Positions 48,755-58,242 of a DNA stretch of 64,000 nt are shown here, one piece after another. The notes under the pieces are model-generated. The model was not told the origin of the DNA, did not search any database, and saw only the letters and a list, made by a program, of their open reading frames with translations. The DNA comes from Bryobacteraceae bacterium. GTDB lineage: Bacteria > Acidobacteriota > Terriglobia > Bryobacterales > Bryobacteraceae. A program made the translations under genes and the position numbers. Position 1 is the stretch's first letter. Each line of letters opens with the position of its first letter. The stretch covers positions 496,001-560,000 of the forward strand of contig CANGYQ010000002.1 of NCBI GenBank assembly GCA_947458745.1, in the 5' to 3' direction.

Positions 48755-50958
48755 TTCGCACCGCCGCTCTTGGAGTCGATACACGCCACGGGTGGCGGCG
48801 GGGGTGGCTCAGCCTGGCAGGCCGGAGCGGGGTCGTCACTGTGGATCTTCAGATACTCGATCAGGTCCCACCGTTCGTTGTCTTTCAGCTCCGGTCCGAT
48901 CACACCATACTGCGCGGGTGCCCCGGCGCGGTATGGGCTGTAGCCGGCGCGGAACTCGTGGCCGATATTGCGGTTGCCATCAATGGAAGTGTCGAACCAG
49001 AATCCCTTGTCGGAACTGGCCTCCCGGGAGAGCCCCACCTGGATGGGGTCAAAGTTCATCCGGCTGATGAAAAACTTCTTGGCCCGCTGGTTGGCCGGCA
49101 GCAGCATCTGATACAGCGTCGGCACTGACCCGTTGTGCAGATAGGGGCCGGTAGCCCACACCCCGGCCAGCGGGCGGGCCTTGTAAATCAACTCCACCCG
49201 CGGCAAGTCCAGCGCGCCAGAGCCGTAGTATTCCAGTTTCTGTTGCTCGGTGAAGCCATGCCGCTCAAAGAATTGCTTCTGGACTAGCTGGCCCAGCAGA
49301 TTCAGGCCCGCGCCAATAGTGACCGACTTCACGTTGATAGCCTGCACCTGCTGCTCGATCGAGCATTCCGCATTGGCCAATGGTGGCTGGTTGTGGGCCT
49401 TGCGGTAGGCGTTCTGCCGTTTGATATTCTCCTGCAGCAACTCCCGCACCACTTCGCGCGCCTGCTGATCGGTGATACCCGTCTTTTCAAGACTCACGCG
49501 GACGTTGACGAAGTTAAGGGCGGCGTTGGGGTCGGTGCCCACTTCCTGAACCGGGATCGCGGTGGTACGCCAGAAGGGCTCGCCTTTCTTGCGCAGCGGC
49601 ACGGCAACCGCCCGGCCTTCATCGTCGATTTCGCACGGCTGATGACAGTGCGCGCAATGCTCCTCATAGAGTTTGCGCCCGCGCGCGGCTTTCTCCCGAT
49701 CGATCCGGCCCAGTAACTCTTCCGGCCAGGGCGGCGGTTTCAACAGTTGCAGATTATCTTCAATCAGTTTCAAGTTGTCGATCAGCGTTTGGGAGACAAA
49801 GCGTTGATCCGGCGGCAGGGGCCGGCCATAGGCATCCATCATCGGCAGGTCCGCACCGACACCGAACGATTCGCCGATGTTGCGCGATAGGGACTGCGCC
49901 ACCGAGGCCGTATACTGCACCCAGTCGTACTTCCAGATGTCCCAGACCGGCGGATAGCTGACGGGGGCATTGCCCTGACGGTCATTAGCTACATCCAACT
50001 GGTCAGCAAACACTTTGTTGGAGATCCGGGCAATGGCATCGGTGCGGCCGAAGCCTTCTTCGATGGGGTAAAGATTATGGGTCTTGTCGTGGACGGTTTG
50101 CTTCAGGATCGTCCAGAACACGCCGCCCAGTTCGGCATGAAGTGCGTCGCGAGCCGAACTGGTGTTGTAACTGCCCAGCACGCGCTCCGCGAACCGCGAA
50201 AACTTGAACGGTTGCAGATAAGTGGCAAACATCGCGGCCAACAGCGAGGGCCCAAACTGCCCGGCGGGCTCAGTCGCCGTGAAGGCGTGCATGGCCTGGC
50301 CGCCGTCAATCCGGATCGCCACCGGCCGCCCTTTGTAACTGGTATGCAATTCGCCCGTATGGCAGGCGGCGCAGCTGATGTCCAGAACGTCCTCCCGCAG
50401 ACGGTCGTCGTAGTGCCGGGCAAAGCCCACGGGCAACTGGTCCGGATTCATGTCGGTGCGGCTGGGGTCGACAAAGAAGCCCAGCGCGCGCATGTGCTGC
50501 GGCTCAATGAACTTTTCCCGGCTGTCAGCCTGTTCCAGTTCGACAAACCACGAGTAACGAATCCCGGAAATCGAGGTTCCTTGCGGCGTGTAGTAGTAGA
50601 GCTGCCGCCGCTCCGACGTGGCCGCCGAGCCCCAGCCCTGGTCCAGATAGTAGATCGTGGTGTCGGGAACATGCCGGGCCACCATCGTGCCCGGGTGCCG
50701 CACAATCAGCCAAAGTCCAACGACCAGCAACACCCAGAGGGCGACCGCCCCGATGAACACATTGCGAAGCACACCCAGCAGCGTCCAGCTGGGGAAGTCA
50801 ATGAAGGAACGCCAGACAGACCGGATGGAATCACTGACCAGCCGCCACAGGTAGGTCAGAATCGCGGAAAGGACCTGCCAGAGCAGACGCGCCCAGTCAC
50901 CAACCGCGATCCAGAATCGGGTCCAGCGGGAAGCCGGCCGGTAGTCTTCAGGTTCCAT
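48751..50958 (-). CDS. Membrane-anchored di-haem cytochrome c (RoxA/peroxidase-like)
   Basis: 735 residues with an N-terminal membrane helix (about 66-88) and two c-type haem motifs, CAACH at 196-200 and CAHCH at 435-439. Conserved blocks VAIRIDGGQAM, WVQYTASVAQSLSRNIGE and LAGVWATGPYLHNGSVPTLY are of the kind found in di-haem proteins related to the rubber oxygenase RoxA and the MauG/peroxidase group. The protein ends in a Pro-rich tail. Its likely place is the periplasmic side of the membrane. Oxygenase or peroxidase activity cannot be decided from sequence. Confidence 0.82.
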   Translation of the reverse strand: MEPEDYRPASRWTRFWIAVGDWARLLWQVLSAILTYLWRLVSDSIRSVWRSFIDFPSWTLLGVLRNVFIGAVALWVLLVVGLWLIVRHPGTMVARHVPDTTIYYLDQGWGSAATSERRQLYYYTPQGTSISGIRYSWFVELEQADSREKFIEPQHMRALGFFVDPSRTDMNPDQLPVGFARHYDDRLREDVLDISCAACHTGELHTSYKGRPVAIRIDGGQAMHAFTATEPAGQFGPSLLAAMFATYLQPFKFSRFAERVLGSYNTSSARDALHAELGGVFWTILKQTVHDKTHNLYPIEEGFGRTDAIARISNKVFADQLDVANDRQGNAPVSYPPVWDIWKYDWVQYTASVAQSLSRNIGESFGVGADLPMMDAYGRPLPPDQRFVSQTLIDNLKLIEDNLQLLKPPPWPEELLGRIDREKAARGRKLYEEHCAHCHQPCEIDDEGRAVAVPLRKKGEPFWRTTAIPVQEVGTDPNAALNFVNVRVSLEKTGITDQQAREVVRELLQENIKRQNAYRKAHNQPPLANAECSIEQQVQAINVKSVTIGAGLNLLGQLVQKQFFERHGFTEQQKLEYYGSGALDLPRVELIYKARPLAGVWATGPYLHNGSVPTLYQMLLPANQRAKKFFISRMNFDPIQVGLSREASSDKGFWFDTSIDGNRNIGHEFRAGYSPYRAGAPAQYGVIGPELKDNERWDLIEYLKIHSDDPAPACQAEPPPPPPVACIDSKSGGAK

Positions 50959-50963
50959 CTTGG

Positions 50964-51989
50964 TTACTCGAAAGCGGGTTTCTTTCCGGCCACGCGCATC
51001 TGGCAGGAGATCAGGCGTCCCGTGCCGCCCAGGGTGATGAAAGCGGTCTTGCGGTCCGGTCCGCCAAAGCAGATATTGGAGGGCAAAGGATCAGCGGCAC
51101 CGAGGTCGATCTCGATCCATTCGAGGATCTCCCCTTTCGGAGAAACCACGGTGATGCCTCCCCGGGCGGTCGGGTCCGGGCCATTCGGCAGAATGGAGAC
51201 GGCGTAAAGGTTGCCTTGTTCGTCAATACTCATCGAATCGAGGCCAGCCTGGAACGGAATCGAGGCGGTCAGTAAGTGGGACCCGTCCAGCGTCTTCGTC
51301 CCCGTGCGGTCAATCTTGCCCGGGCCCGATAAGTTCCAGTAAAGAATGCGCCGCGTCCATGATTCGGCCACATAGAGCCGACTCTCGTCAGGCGACAGGG
51401 CGAGTCCATTGGGCGAACGCAGCGGAAAGATCATCTCCTGAATTGATGACCCATCCGGTTGCGCATAGTACACGCCCGTCAAGTCTCCATCCCGCCAGCG
51501 GTCCTTGCCCCAGTCCGTCATCCAGAAGCCGCCGTGGCTGTCGAAAACCAGGTCATCGGGGCTGCGTAAGGGCAGCGTCTCCGGCTTCCTGGTGGCGGGG
51601 TTGGTAGCGGAAAAGGTGCTGTAGAGTGTCTTGAACGTACCGTCGGCCGCGACCCTTTGAATGGAGCCACCCTGGTAGTCAGACGACGGCCCCAGGCAGA
51701 CCTGGAGCCCTTCGATGGGGATGATCGTGAAGCCGCCGTCGTTGCAGACATAGACCGCGCCATCGGGGCCAATCGCCGCTCCGTTGGGTCCGCCGCCCAG
51801 GTGCGCGACCACCTGCTTGGTGCCATCGGGCTGGACCCGCGTCAGATTCCCGGCACCGATCTCGACCACCAAAACGCTTCCATCCGGACGCCAGACGGGC
51901 CCCTCCGGGTAATTGAGCCCGGTGGCCACGGTCTGGAAGTCAGATACTTTGAAGCTATCGCGATAAAGTGCAATCTGGGGGCTACTCAA
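50964..51989 (-). CDS. SMP-30/gluconolactonase-like beta-propeller hydrolase
   Basis: 341 residues with six-bladed propeller repeats; hallmarks are [12 protein letters not shown], the metal-site [18 protein letters not shown] and [18 protein letters not shown]. This family hydrolyses lactones with a divalent metal. No signal peptide is seen. The TTG start at 51989 overlaps the kinase gene by 8 bp and no better start exists nearby. The cytochrome gene follows after 5 bp. Confidence 0.82.
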   Translation of the reverse strand: MSSPQIALYRDSFKVSDFQTVATGLNYPEGPVWRPDGSVLVVEIGAGNLTRVQPDGTKQVVAHLGGGPNGAAIGPDGAVYVCNDGGFTIIPIEGLQVCLGPSSDYQGGSIQRVAADGTFKTLYSTFSATNPATRKPETLPLRSPDDLVFDSHGGFWMTDWGKDRWRDGDLTGVYYAQPDGSSIQEMIFPLRSPNGLALSPDESRLYVAESWTRRILYWNLSGPGKIDRTGTKTLDGSHLLTASIPFQAGLDSMSIDEQGNLYAVSILPNGPDPTARGGITVVSPKGEILEWIEIDLGAADPLPSNICFGGPDRKTAFITLGGTGRLISCQMRVAGKKPAFE

Positions 51990-54186
51990 GCGAATTCATC
52001 CTTTCAAAGATACCGGCCGCGACTAAGCCCGCGATATGGGGCATCGCGCGCTCGTGGCTTCCGGTGGTCATCCTCAGCTCGTGATAATACGTCTTGGGGT
52101 CGGAGTTGGGAACCAAACTCATCACCAGCCCCATAAACTCCATGGCGGCCTCCAGTTGCCCCTGCGCGGCCAAGGCGTTGGCCGCCTCCAGCATCGGCAG
52201 CGTGAACCGTGGCTGCATCTCGACGCTGCGCCGCGCCGAGGCTTCCGCCTGGGCCCACATTTCTTGCCTGGCGTAAGCTCCGGCTTGAAAGTACAGCCAG
52301 TAGGGAAGAGACGGGTGGCTGGGAGTGCCCGACACCAACTGGGCCAGGATGGCCTGACCTTCTTCGACCACCGAATCCGGCCCCGCCCAACTGAGCGCCA
52401 GACCCAGATAGCCTTTGGCCACCAGGTTGTAAGGCGATAACTGCACGGCACGCCGCAATGTTTGGGCGGCCTTACTGTACTTACCCGCGTGCAGCATCAC
52501 AAGGCCGGCATTCTCCAATACTTCCGCTTCGCTGGGCCCCAAGAGAATGGCCTTTTCGGCGAAGGCCAAAGCTTCGGCCCGGTCTGCTTCGGTGTCTTCG
52601 GAGACGCCCGTTACGACGCGCTGGATCAGGTAGAAACTCAAGAACGCGTGCGCCGCCGCGTGGTCGGGCGCTTGCTGCACTCCCTTGCGCAAAAGGTCAA
52701 TCGCCTGGTGAATTCCACCTTTGTTGTAGGCCTGATTGAGGAACCGGTAGGCGCGCCGGATGATGCCCCAGATATCCAGGTCGTTGAGGGGCGCGGAGTT
52801 GGCGATCTCGGCCTGGGCGCGGATGAGTTGACCGCTGAGCGAGGCGACGATGGCGCCCGCCAGTTCTTCCTGCATGGCAAACGGGTCCCGGGAGTCCCGG
52901 TCAAAATTCTCCGACCAAAGCACCGTGCCGTTGTGGGCGTCCGACAGTTCCAGAATGATCCGAATCCGGTCCCCGGCCCGGCGCATGGAGCCGGTGAGGA
53001 CAAAGCGGATATTCAGTGCCGAGGAGATGCGCGGCAAGTCGGGTGATTCGGCATCAAAGCCGAATGACGCCACCTGCGAAGCCACCCGCAATCCGGGCAC
53101 GCCCGAAAGCGCGCGGATTACTTCCGAGGCCAGACCCTCGGCCAAGTACTGATCATCTTTGTCCGCACTGAGCGAACGGAAACGCAACACCGCCAGAGCC
53201 GACTTTTCCACCGCTGTCGAGAGTCTCGAGGTGGTCCAGAAGGGATTGGAGTGCACCGACGTTGTCGCGGCCAGATTGGAGTTGGCCGGGATTTCGACCA
53301 CTGACGGCACTTCCCGGCGGATCGTCTTTAGTACTTCCAGCACCTCAGCCGCAGACTGAGGACGCCGGTCCGGCTGCTTCTCCATCATTTTGTCGATCAG
53401 TTCACTCAGCGTCGCCGGAAGGCCAGGCCGGATGAGACGCACATTGGGTGGATTGGAAAAATGGATATCGTGGGCCAGCGCCAAGTGGTTGGCGGCCTTA
53501 AAGGGGCGGTGCCCGGCGAACATTTCGTAGAGCAGGACGCCCAAGGAGAAGATGTCGGACCGCCGGTCCGCATCCCGGCCGAGAATCTGTTCCGGGGCCA
53601 CATATGCCATCGTGCCGACAAAACCGCCATCGACGGTCAGGCTAAGTGATTGCGTCTCGGAATCATCGTCGTGATGCGGGTTAAACTTGGCCAGTCCGAA
53701 ATCCAGCACCTTGGCCCGTTCGCCGTCCGTGACAAACACGTTGGGCGGCTTCAAGTCCCGGTGCACGATGCCCGCGGCATGGGCCGCCCCCAAGGCATCG
53801 GCGATCTGGGCCGCCAAGTCGATCCCCAACTCATAGCGGATTCCCATCCGGGGGATCAAGCGATGCAAGGGCGAGCCGGCCAAACACTCCATGACGATAT
53901 AGACCTGCCCCTCGTGTTCACCAATGTCATAGATAGTGATGATATTGGGGTGATTCAGCACGGAAGAGGCTTGGGCTTCCCGCAAAAAGCGCTTGCGCGC
54001 GCGTGCCCCGGGGTCCGTTTTCAGCAGGAACTTCAAGGCCACAGTACGCCTCAGGCGCGTATCTTGGGCCTTATAGACAACGCCGATGCCCCCTTCACCC
54101 AACTTCTCCAGGACCTCATAGGGGCCAACTCTGTTTCCGATCAAGTTCATGGTGGTGGCGGTGGTTGCAACCCGGAGCTGGGCCAT
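51982..54186 (-). CDS. Ser/Thr protein kinase with FlgO/TolB-like and TPR regions
   Basis: 734 residues. The Hanks-type kinase domain (about 23-290) has the glycine loop GEGGIG, Lys52 (VALKFL), catalytic VHRDLKPPN with Asp144, and DFG at 162. No membrane helix follows; instead residues 330-460 show a TolB/FlgO-like fold ([17 protein letters not shown] and [14 protein letters not shown]) common in Acidobacteriota kinases and cyclases, then several TPR repeats to the end. It may control a transcription factor or enzyme. A GTATACA box and CAGGAG precede the ATG. It is the first gene of the four-gene operon. Confidence 0.9.
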   Translation of the reverse strand: MAQLRVATTATTMNLIGNRVGPYEVLEKLGEGGIGVVYKAQDTRLRRTVALKFLLKTDPGARARKRFLREAQASSVLNHPNIITIYDIGEHEGQVYIVMECLAGSPLHRLIPRMGIRYELGIDLAAQIADALGAAHAAGIVHRDLKPPNVFVTDGERAKVLDFGLAKFNPHHDDDSETQSLSLTVDGGFVGTMAYVAPEQILGRDADRRSDIFSLGVLLYEMFAGHRPFKAANHLALAHDIHFSNPPNVRLIRPGLPATLSELIDKMMEKQPDRRPQSAAEVLEVLKTIRREVPSVVEIPANSNLAATTSVHSNPFWTTSRLSTAVEKSALAVLRFRSLSADKDDQYLAEGLASEVIRALSGVPGLRVASQVASFGFDAESPDLPRISSALNIRFVLTGSMRRAGDRIRIILELSDAHNGTVLWSENFDRDSRDPFAMQEELAGAIVASLSGQLIRAQAEIANSAPLNDLDIWGIIRRAYRFLNQAYNKGGIHQAIDLLRKGVQQAPDHAAAHAFLSFYLIQRVVTGVSEDTEADRAEALAFAEKAILLGPSEAEVLENAGLVMLHAGKYSKAAQTLRRAVQLSPYNLVAKGYLGLALSWAGPDSVVEEGQAILAQLVSGTPSHPSLPYWLYFQAGAYARQEMWAQAEASARRSVEMQPRFTLPMLEAANALAAQGQLEAAMEFMGLVMSLVPNSDPKTYYHELRMTTGSHERAMPHIAGLVAAGIFERMNSLE

Positions 54187-54412
54187 GGCAGGCGCAACTC
54201 CTGGTAGTCATTGTATACAGCCTGCACACAATGACGACTGAAAAAAGACTCCTCAGCATACCCTATGCTTACGAAACGCAGTATTTCCCTCAGATGTCTG
54301 CACAAGAACTCTCTGGGGCCGGGGTTTGTCTACTTTTCGTAAACAACAACCCGACCCGCTGACAATCGGACCCCGCCAACCCGGGGGGCGTTGTGACCTG
54401 AGCCGCCTCTGA

Positions 54413-55144
54413 TTAGCGGGTCTTCATTGGTGGCAGATCAAAAACAAACAAGCGGCTGCGGCCGTCTTCGGGGAGCAGGTAGAGGCGGTCGCCTTTGATG
54501 GTCATGCCTTCTTGCGTGTAGGGGACGCCACGGTCGGTTTTGCCGGCGATTATGCGGCGGACCAGCTTCAGCGTGCCGGGATCCAGCCAGTCGATGACAA
54601 ACTCGGTTTTGCCGCGCAGGCCGCCGCCGACGAGCAGGCCGCGGGAGAATTTCAGGTCCTGGTAGGCGGTGCCGCCGACGTTGTCGCGTTGAGTCTTGGT
54701 GCGAAGATCATAGATCTGGCGAGCATCCCAATTTGCGCCCCACAATTGCGGGCCGATGGCGATGGCGCCGATGTGGTCGGCGATGTCGAGCGTCTCCTCC
54801 ACTTCGAGCGACGATTTGTCGAGGCGCAGGATGGTGGAGCTACTCTTGGGGCGATACTCGGCCACCGGTACCCAGAGCGAGTTCTTGTCCAGCATGATGC
54901 CCCCGGGGTGATAGCGGACGCCCCGTGTGACGTCGGCCGTGCGCAGCAGCTTGCCGGAGGAGAGTTCAAACTTGTGGACGCGGCCGCGCTTCTCTTTGCG
55001 CTGCACCTCGCTGACCCAGAGGCGGTTGGCTTCGACGTCGATGCCCTGGACATGATCCAGTTCCACTTGAAGCTCGACGATGTATTTGGGCGCGGGGAGA
55101 TCTTCCGCCGCGATTAGCAGGGTTAGCAGAATGGGAAGAAGCAT
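54413..55144 (-). CDS. Exported beta-propeller-like protein
   Basis: 243 residues with a signal peptide (MLLPILLTLLIAAEDLPAP). Repeated strands such as LWVSEVQRKEKRGRVHKFEL and AIAIGPQLWGANWDARQIYD suggest a propeller fold; I do not know the family. It follows the M20 peptidase gene by 32 bp and is the last gene of that operon. The gap 54187-54412 upstream of the kinase holds only the kinase promoter. Confidence 0.65.
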   Translation of the reverse strand: MLLPILLTLLIAAEDLPAPKYIVELQVELDHVQGIDVEANRLWVSEVQRKEKRGRVHKFELSSGKLLRTADVTRGVRYHPGGIMLDKNSLWVPVAEYRPKSSSTILRLDKSSLEVEETLDIADHIGAIAIGPQLWGANWDARQIYDLRTKTQRDNVGGTAYQDLKFSRGLLVGGGLRGKTEFVIDWLDPGTLKLVRRIIAGKTDRGVPYTQEGMTIKGDRLYLLPEDGRSRLFVFDLPPMKTR

Positions 55145-55176
55145 CGCTTCTCTAGTTTGCCCGAACCTCTGCGGCT

Positions 55177-56409
55177 CTACTTGGCGAGGCCGGCCAGCGT
55201 GGCCACCAGCAGCGCCGCCCACTGCGGGCCTTTGTAGCCATCGGCCCGGTCGTCATACGCTTCATCGAGCGAATGCGCGCCGCGGGCGGCGCCGCCGCCG
55301 CCGATGGTGATCGACGGGATGCCGAGCGACAACGGCACGTTCGAGTCCGTGCTGCCGGAGCCGGTGGAGAACACCGTCAAGCCCACCGCTTTGGCGGTCT
55401 GCATGGCCGTCTTGGCCATGGGCTTTGCATCGGACGCTTCGGTAGCCGGGCGGATGCCGATCGACTTGACGTCGAGCTCCAGTAGCGCTTTGGATTCCGG
55501 CCAGCGCGCCTTTTCGGCTTCGAGCGCGCCCTGCAAAGCGGCGCGAAAGCGCTCATCGAGCGCCTTCAATTCCAGCGGCGATTCCGAGCGCAGGTCCACT
55601 TCCATCGAGACTTCGATCGGCACGGAGTTCACGGACGTGCCGCCGGTGACGGTGCCGACGTTGAAGGTGGTCTTGGGTGACTTGGGCACTTGAATGTCGG
55701 CAATGCGGGCCATTGCCCGACCCATCGCGTGCGCCGGGTTGGGCATGCCGAACGCGCCATAGCTATGGCCGCCGCGGCCACGATAGGTGATCTTGTAGCG
55801 ATTGCTGCCGACGCCACCGGAAGTGGCCCGGGCACCCGCGCCATCGACCGAGATGAAGGCATCGACCTTGCCCACGTATTCGCCCTTTTCAAACAGATAG
55901 CGGACGCCGCGCAGGTCGCCCTGGCCTTCTTCACCCACTGTGGCGACAAACAACACCGTACCGGCGAACTTGATGTTGTGCTTCTGGAACGCGCGCGCCG
56001 TCGCCAGCAACACCGCCAGGCCGCGGCAATCATCGCCAATGCCCAGGCCGGTCATCAGCGTTCCGGAACGCTTCACCTTTACGTCAGACCCTTCGGGGAA
56101 TACCGTATCCAAGTGCGCCGAAAAGACGATCAGCGGCTTCGGCACTGTGGAGCCCGGCCAGCGGCTGATCACGTTGCCTTCGGCATCGGTGCGAATGTCG
56201 ACTAGCCCCAGCGACTTCAGGCGCTTGGCATATTCGACGCCGCGCACGGTCTCCTTGAACGGCGGCGCGGGGATTTCGCAGATAGACGTCTGCTGCTCCA
56301 GCGTCCAGGCATTGTCGGCCTGGATCATGTCGAGCACGGGTTTGAGGGTCGGGGGAACCTCCTGGGCAGCGAGAGGAAGCAAGAGTGAGAGCGAGAGGAG
56401 GCGGTGCAT
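55177..56409 (-). CDS. Exported M20-family metallopeptidase
   Basis: 410 residues with a signal peptide (LLSLSLLLPLAAQ). The two-metal set is present: FSAHLDTVFPEG (H and D), GIGDDCRGLAVLL, and the catalytic Glu pair in VGEEGQGDLRG; late His in ARGAHSLDEAY. The dimerisation domain lies between. Tripeptidase/PepT-like members of M20 cut short peptides. Fourth gene of the operon that starts at 58197, 14 bp behind the Uma2 gene. Confidence 0.9.
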   Translation of the reverse strand: MHRLLSLSLLLPLAAQEVPPTLKPVLDMIQADNAWTLEQQTSICEIPAPPFKETVRGVEYAKRLKSLGLVDIRTDAEGNVISRWPGSTVPKPLIVFSAHLDTVFPEGSDVKVKRSGTLMTGLGIGDDCRGLAVLLATARAFQKHNIKFAGTVLFVATVGEEGQGDLRGVRYLFEKGEYVGKVDAFISVDGAGARATSGGVGSNRYKITYRGRGGHSYGAFGMPNPAHAMGRAMARIADIQVPKSPKTTFNVGTVTGGTSVNSVPIEVSMEVDLRSESPLELKALDERFRAALQGALEAEKARWPESKALLELDVKSIGIRPATEASDAKPMAKTAMQTAKAVGLTVFSTGSGSTDSNVPLSLGIPSITIGGGGAARGAHSLDEAYDDRADGYKGPQWAALLVATLAGLAK

Positions 56410-56423
56410 GATCTGGAAAAAGG

Positions 56424-56915
56424 TTAGGCAGCTTTCGGAAACAGGTCGTGGCGGTTGATCTGGAGGCGGCCTTCGAGCGAGAGTTGGGTGACTTCGGTGA
56501 GGCGGCCGGCCTGGAAAGTGGAGAGCGTCTGGTCTTGCGGACCGACCACCCAGATATGGGGCACGCCAAACTCCTGATACTCGCGAAGCTTGGCTTTCAG
56601 CTCGGAATAACGGTCGTCGGGTGAGACCACTTCCACCACGACGAGCGGCGGATCGGAGGGCACCTCGGTCTGCGGCTCCGTTTCGAAGGCGCAGACATCC
56701 GGGATGCGGTAGAGATCGCCGGTCATCGCGATCCGTAGTTCCGTGGCCGCAATCAATCCCTCCATCCGCAGACGGAAGTAGATCTCGCCCTGCAATCGGG
56801 AATGGGAATAAGTGAGCATGCCCCGCTCCACCACCTGTCCATGGACGTATTCGCGGTCGTGCTCGTAGGAGGTGGACAGATAGTCGGCCAGCGGAACCAT
56901 CACTTTGGTGGCCAT
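56424..56915 (-). CDS. Uma2/DUF820 family nuclease-fold protein
   Basis: 163 residues with the PD-(D/E)xK-like arrangement seen in Uma2 proteins: RIPDVCAF, VVVEVVSPDDRYSELKAKL and YQEFGVPHIWVV. Uma2 proteins are abundant in cyanobacteria and other environmental bacteria and have no settled function. Its ATG overlaps the cupin stop as TGATG, so translation is coupled. Start at 56915 is preferred over a codon further upstream in the cupin gene. Confidence 0.85.
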   Translation of the reverse strand: MATKVMVPLADYLSTSYEHDREYVHGQVVERGMLTYSHSRLQGEIYFRLRMEGLIAATELRIAMTGDLYRIPDVCAFETEPQTEVPSDPPLVVVEVVSPDDRYSELKAKLREYQEFGVPHIWVVGPQDQTLSTFQAGRLTEVTQLSLEGRLQINRHDLFPKAA

Positions 56916-57331
56916 CAGGTCCTCCACTTATAGAAGTAGAACGTCAGCGGTTTTTTGCCCGTGTTCACGATGCCGTGCAGTTTGCGCGCACCGCAGTACA
57001 TCATGGCGCCGGGCTTTACCTGCACCGTTTTGCCGTCGCAGAACATTTCGCCCGTGCCTTCAGTGATCACCATGAACTCTTCTTCTGGATGCTCATGCGG
57101 CGGGTGCGGGGAGGCGCCGGGCTTCAGGCGGAGGCTGCCGGCGGTCATGCGTTTGCACATGCTGGTGGCACCGTCGAAATAGATCAGCAGTTCGCCGGAG
57201 GGGTCCGGGACGCGCTTGGCGTCTTCCACGTTGAACGTGATATTCGGCAGGGGCCCGTCAATGGCGGCGGGGAACATCGGCATGCTCACGGCACCCATTC
57301 CCACCGCGCCCAACAAGCTACGTCGCTTCAT
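56915..57331 (-). CDS. Exported cupin-domain protein
   Basis: 138 residues with an N-terminal Tat/Sec-like signal (KRRSLLGAVGMGAVSMP). The cupin metal motif is HPPHEHPEEEF, followed by the second motif region GARKLHGIVNTG. It may bind a metal and a small ligand in the periplasm. Its ATG overlaps the M28 stop (ATGA). Confidence 0.86.
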   Translation of the reverse strand: MKRRSLLGAVGMGAVSMPMFPAAIDGPLPNITFNVEDAKRVPDPSGELLIYFDGATSMCKRMTAGSLRLKPGASPHPPHEHPEEEFMVITEGTGEMFCDGKTVQVKPGAMMYCGARKLHGIVNTGKKPLTFYFYKWRT

Positions 57332-58197
57332 CTTTGATCCAGCCTCCTTAAGGTTTCCATCACCACTTTGCCCACCACCTCAAAACTGGCGGGGGCCAAT
57401 TTGTCCATCGTATCCCGCTCCGTGTGCCAGTAGCGATTGAGCGGGCCATAGTCAAAATCGATCAGGTCGATCGCCTCGACACCCAGGCGGCGGAACGGGA
57501 TGTGGTCGTCTTCCATCGCGGTGGAGGCATCTTCAAAGTGCTTGCTGTAGCCCAGCTCGCGGGCGATGCTCCAGACTAGCTTCACCAGAGCGGGAGAAGA
57601 GTTGGCATCCTGCAGCAGGTTCAGATCCTTGTCGCCGATCATGTCCACGTTGATCAATGCTTCGACGCGGCCCAGAAAGCCGGTGGTGGCCCATTCGCGC
57701 GCCAAGTGACGGCTGCCGTAGAGCGAATCGGTGGCCGACCAATTGACGAACGCTTCTTCGCCATCGTAGAAGACGATCCAGAGATCCTTCTTGCGGGGCA
57801 GTTTGGCCGAGACGCGGGCGAGTTCAAGCAACAGCCCGGTGGAGGAGCCCGCGTCGTTGGCGCCAACAAACCGCATGTTGGGTGAAGGCTTGGTGTCATA
57901 GTGGCCGGAGACCACCAGTGCGCGGGCGGCGGGTCCGGAGCCCTTCAGGCGGCACAGGATGTTCTTCATCGCCACGGGTCCAGTGGGTGTCTGGGCGGGG
58001 AAATTGCCTTCGGTCACCTCGCAGCCAAAAGACTTCAGCTTGGCGATGATCCAGGCCTGCGTCTTCTGCAGGGCCGGTGATCCCGGTGGCCGAGGCCCGA
58101 ATTCAACCGCTTGCCGGGTGAACTCAAAGGCGGAGGCACCGCTCACCTGGGCCAGCACCGGAACAGCCAGCAGGGCTAGCAATAAGACTGAAATCAT
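57328..58197 (-). CDS. Exported M28-family peptidase / glutaminyl cyclase-like
   Basis: 289 residues with a signal peptide (VLLLALLAVPVLA). The zinc and catalytic residues are in VVSGHYDTKPS, GANDAGSSTG, YDGEEAFVN and, at the end, EDDHIPFRRLGVEAIDLIDF with the last His in YWHTERDTMD. That last block is typical of glutaminyl-peptide cyclotransferase relatives, so pyroglutamate formation is as likely as aminopeptidase activity. ATG 58197 (not the TTG 58200) follows TATGAT by 8 nt. First gene of the operon. Confidence 0.88.
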   Translation of the reverse strand: MISVLLLALLAVPVLAQVSGASAFEFTRQAVEFGPRPPGSPALQKTQAWIIAKLKSFGCEVTEGNFPAQTPTGPVAMKNILCRLKGSGPAARALVVSGHYDTKPSPNMRFVGANDAGSSTGLLLELARVSAKLPRKKDLWIVFYDGEEAFVNWSATDSLYGSRHLAREWATTGFLGRVEALINVDMIGDKDLNLLQDANSSPALVKLVWSIARELGYSKHFEDASTAMEDDHIPFRRLGVEAIDLIDFDYGPLNRYWHTERDTMDKLAPASFEVVGKVVMETLRRLDQR

Positions 58198-58204
58198 CAA
58201 CTAC

Positions 58205-58211
58205 TATCATA
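58205..58211. promoter_or_regulatory. Bidirectional -10 (TATCATA)
   Basis: The minus strand reads TATGAT ending 8 nt before the M28 ATG; the plus strand reads TATCAT about 32 nt before the TonB receptor ATG. Confidence 0.45.
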
Positions 58212-58242
58212 GAGAACTGGTCCCCAAGGCCTTGCTGAAAGA

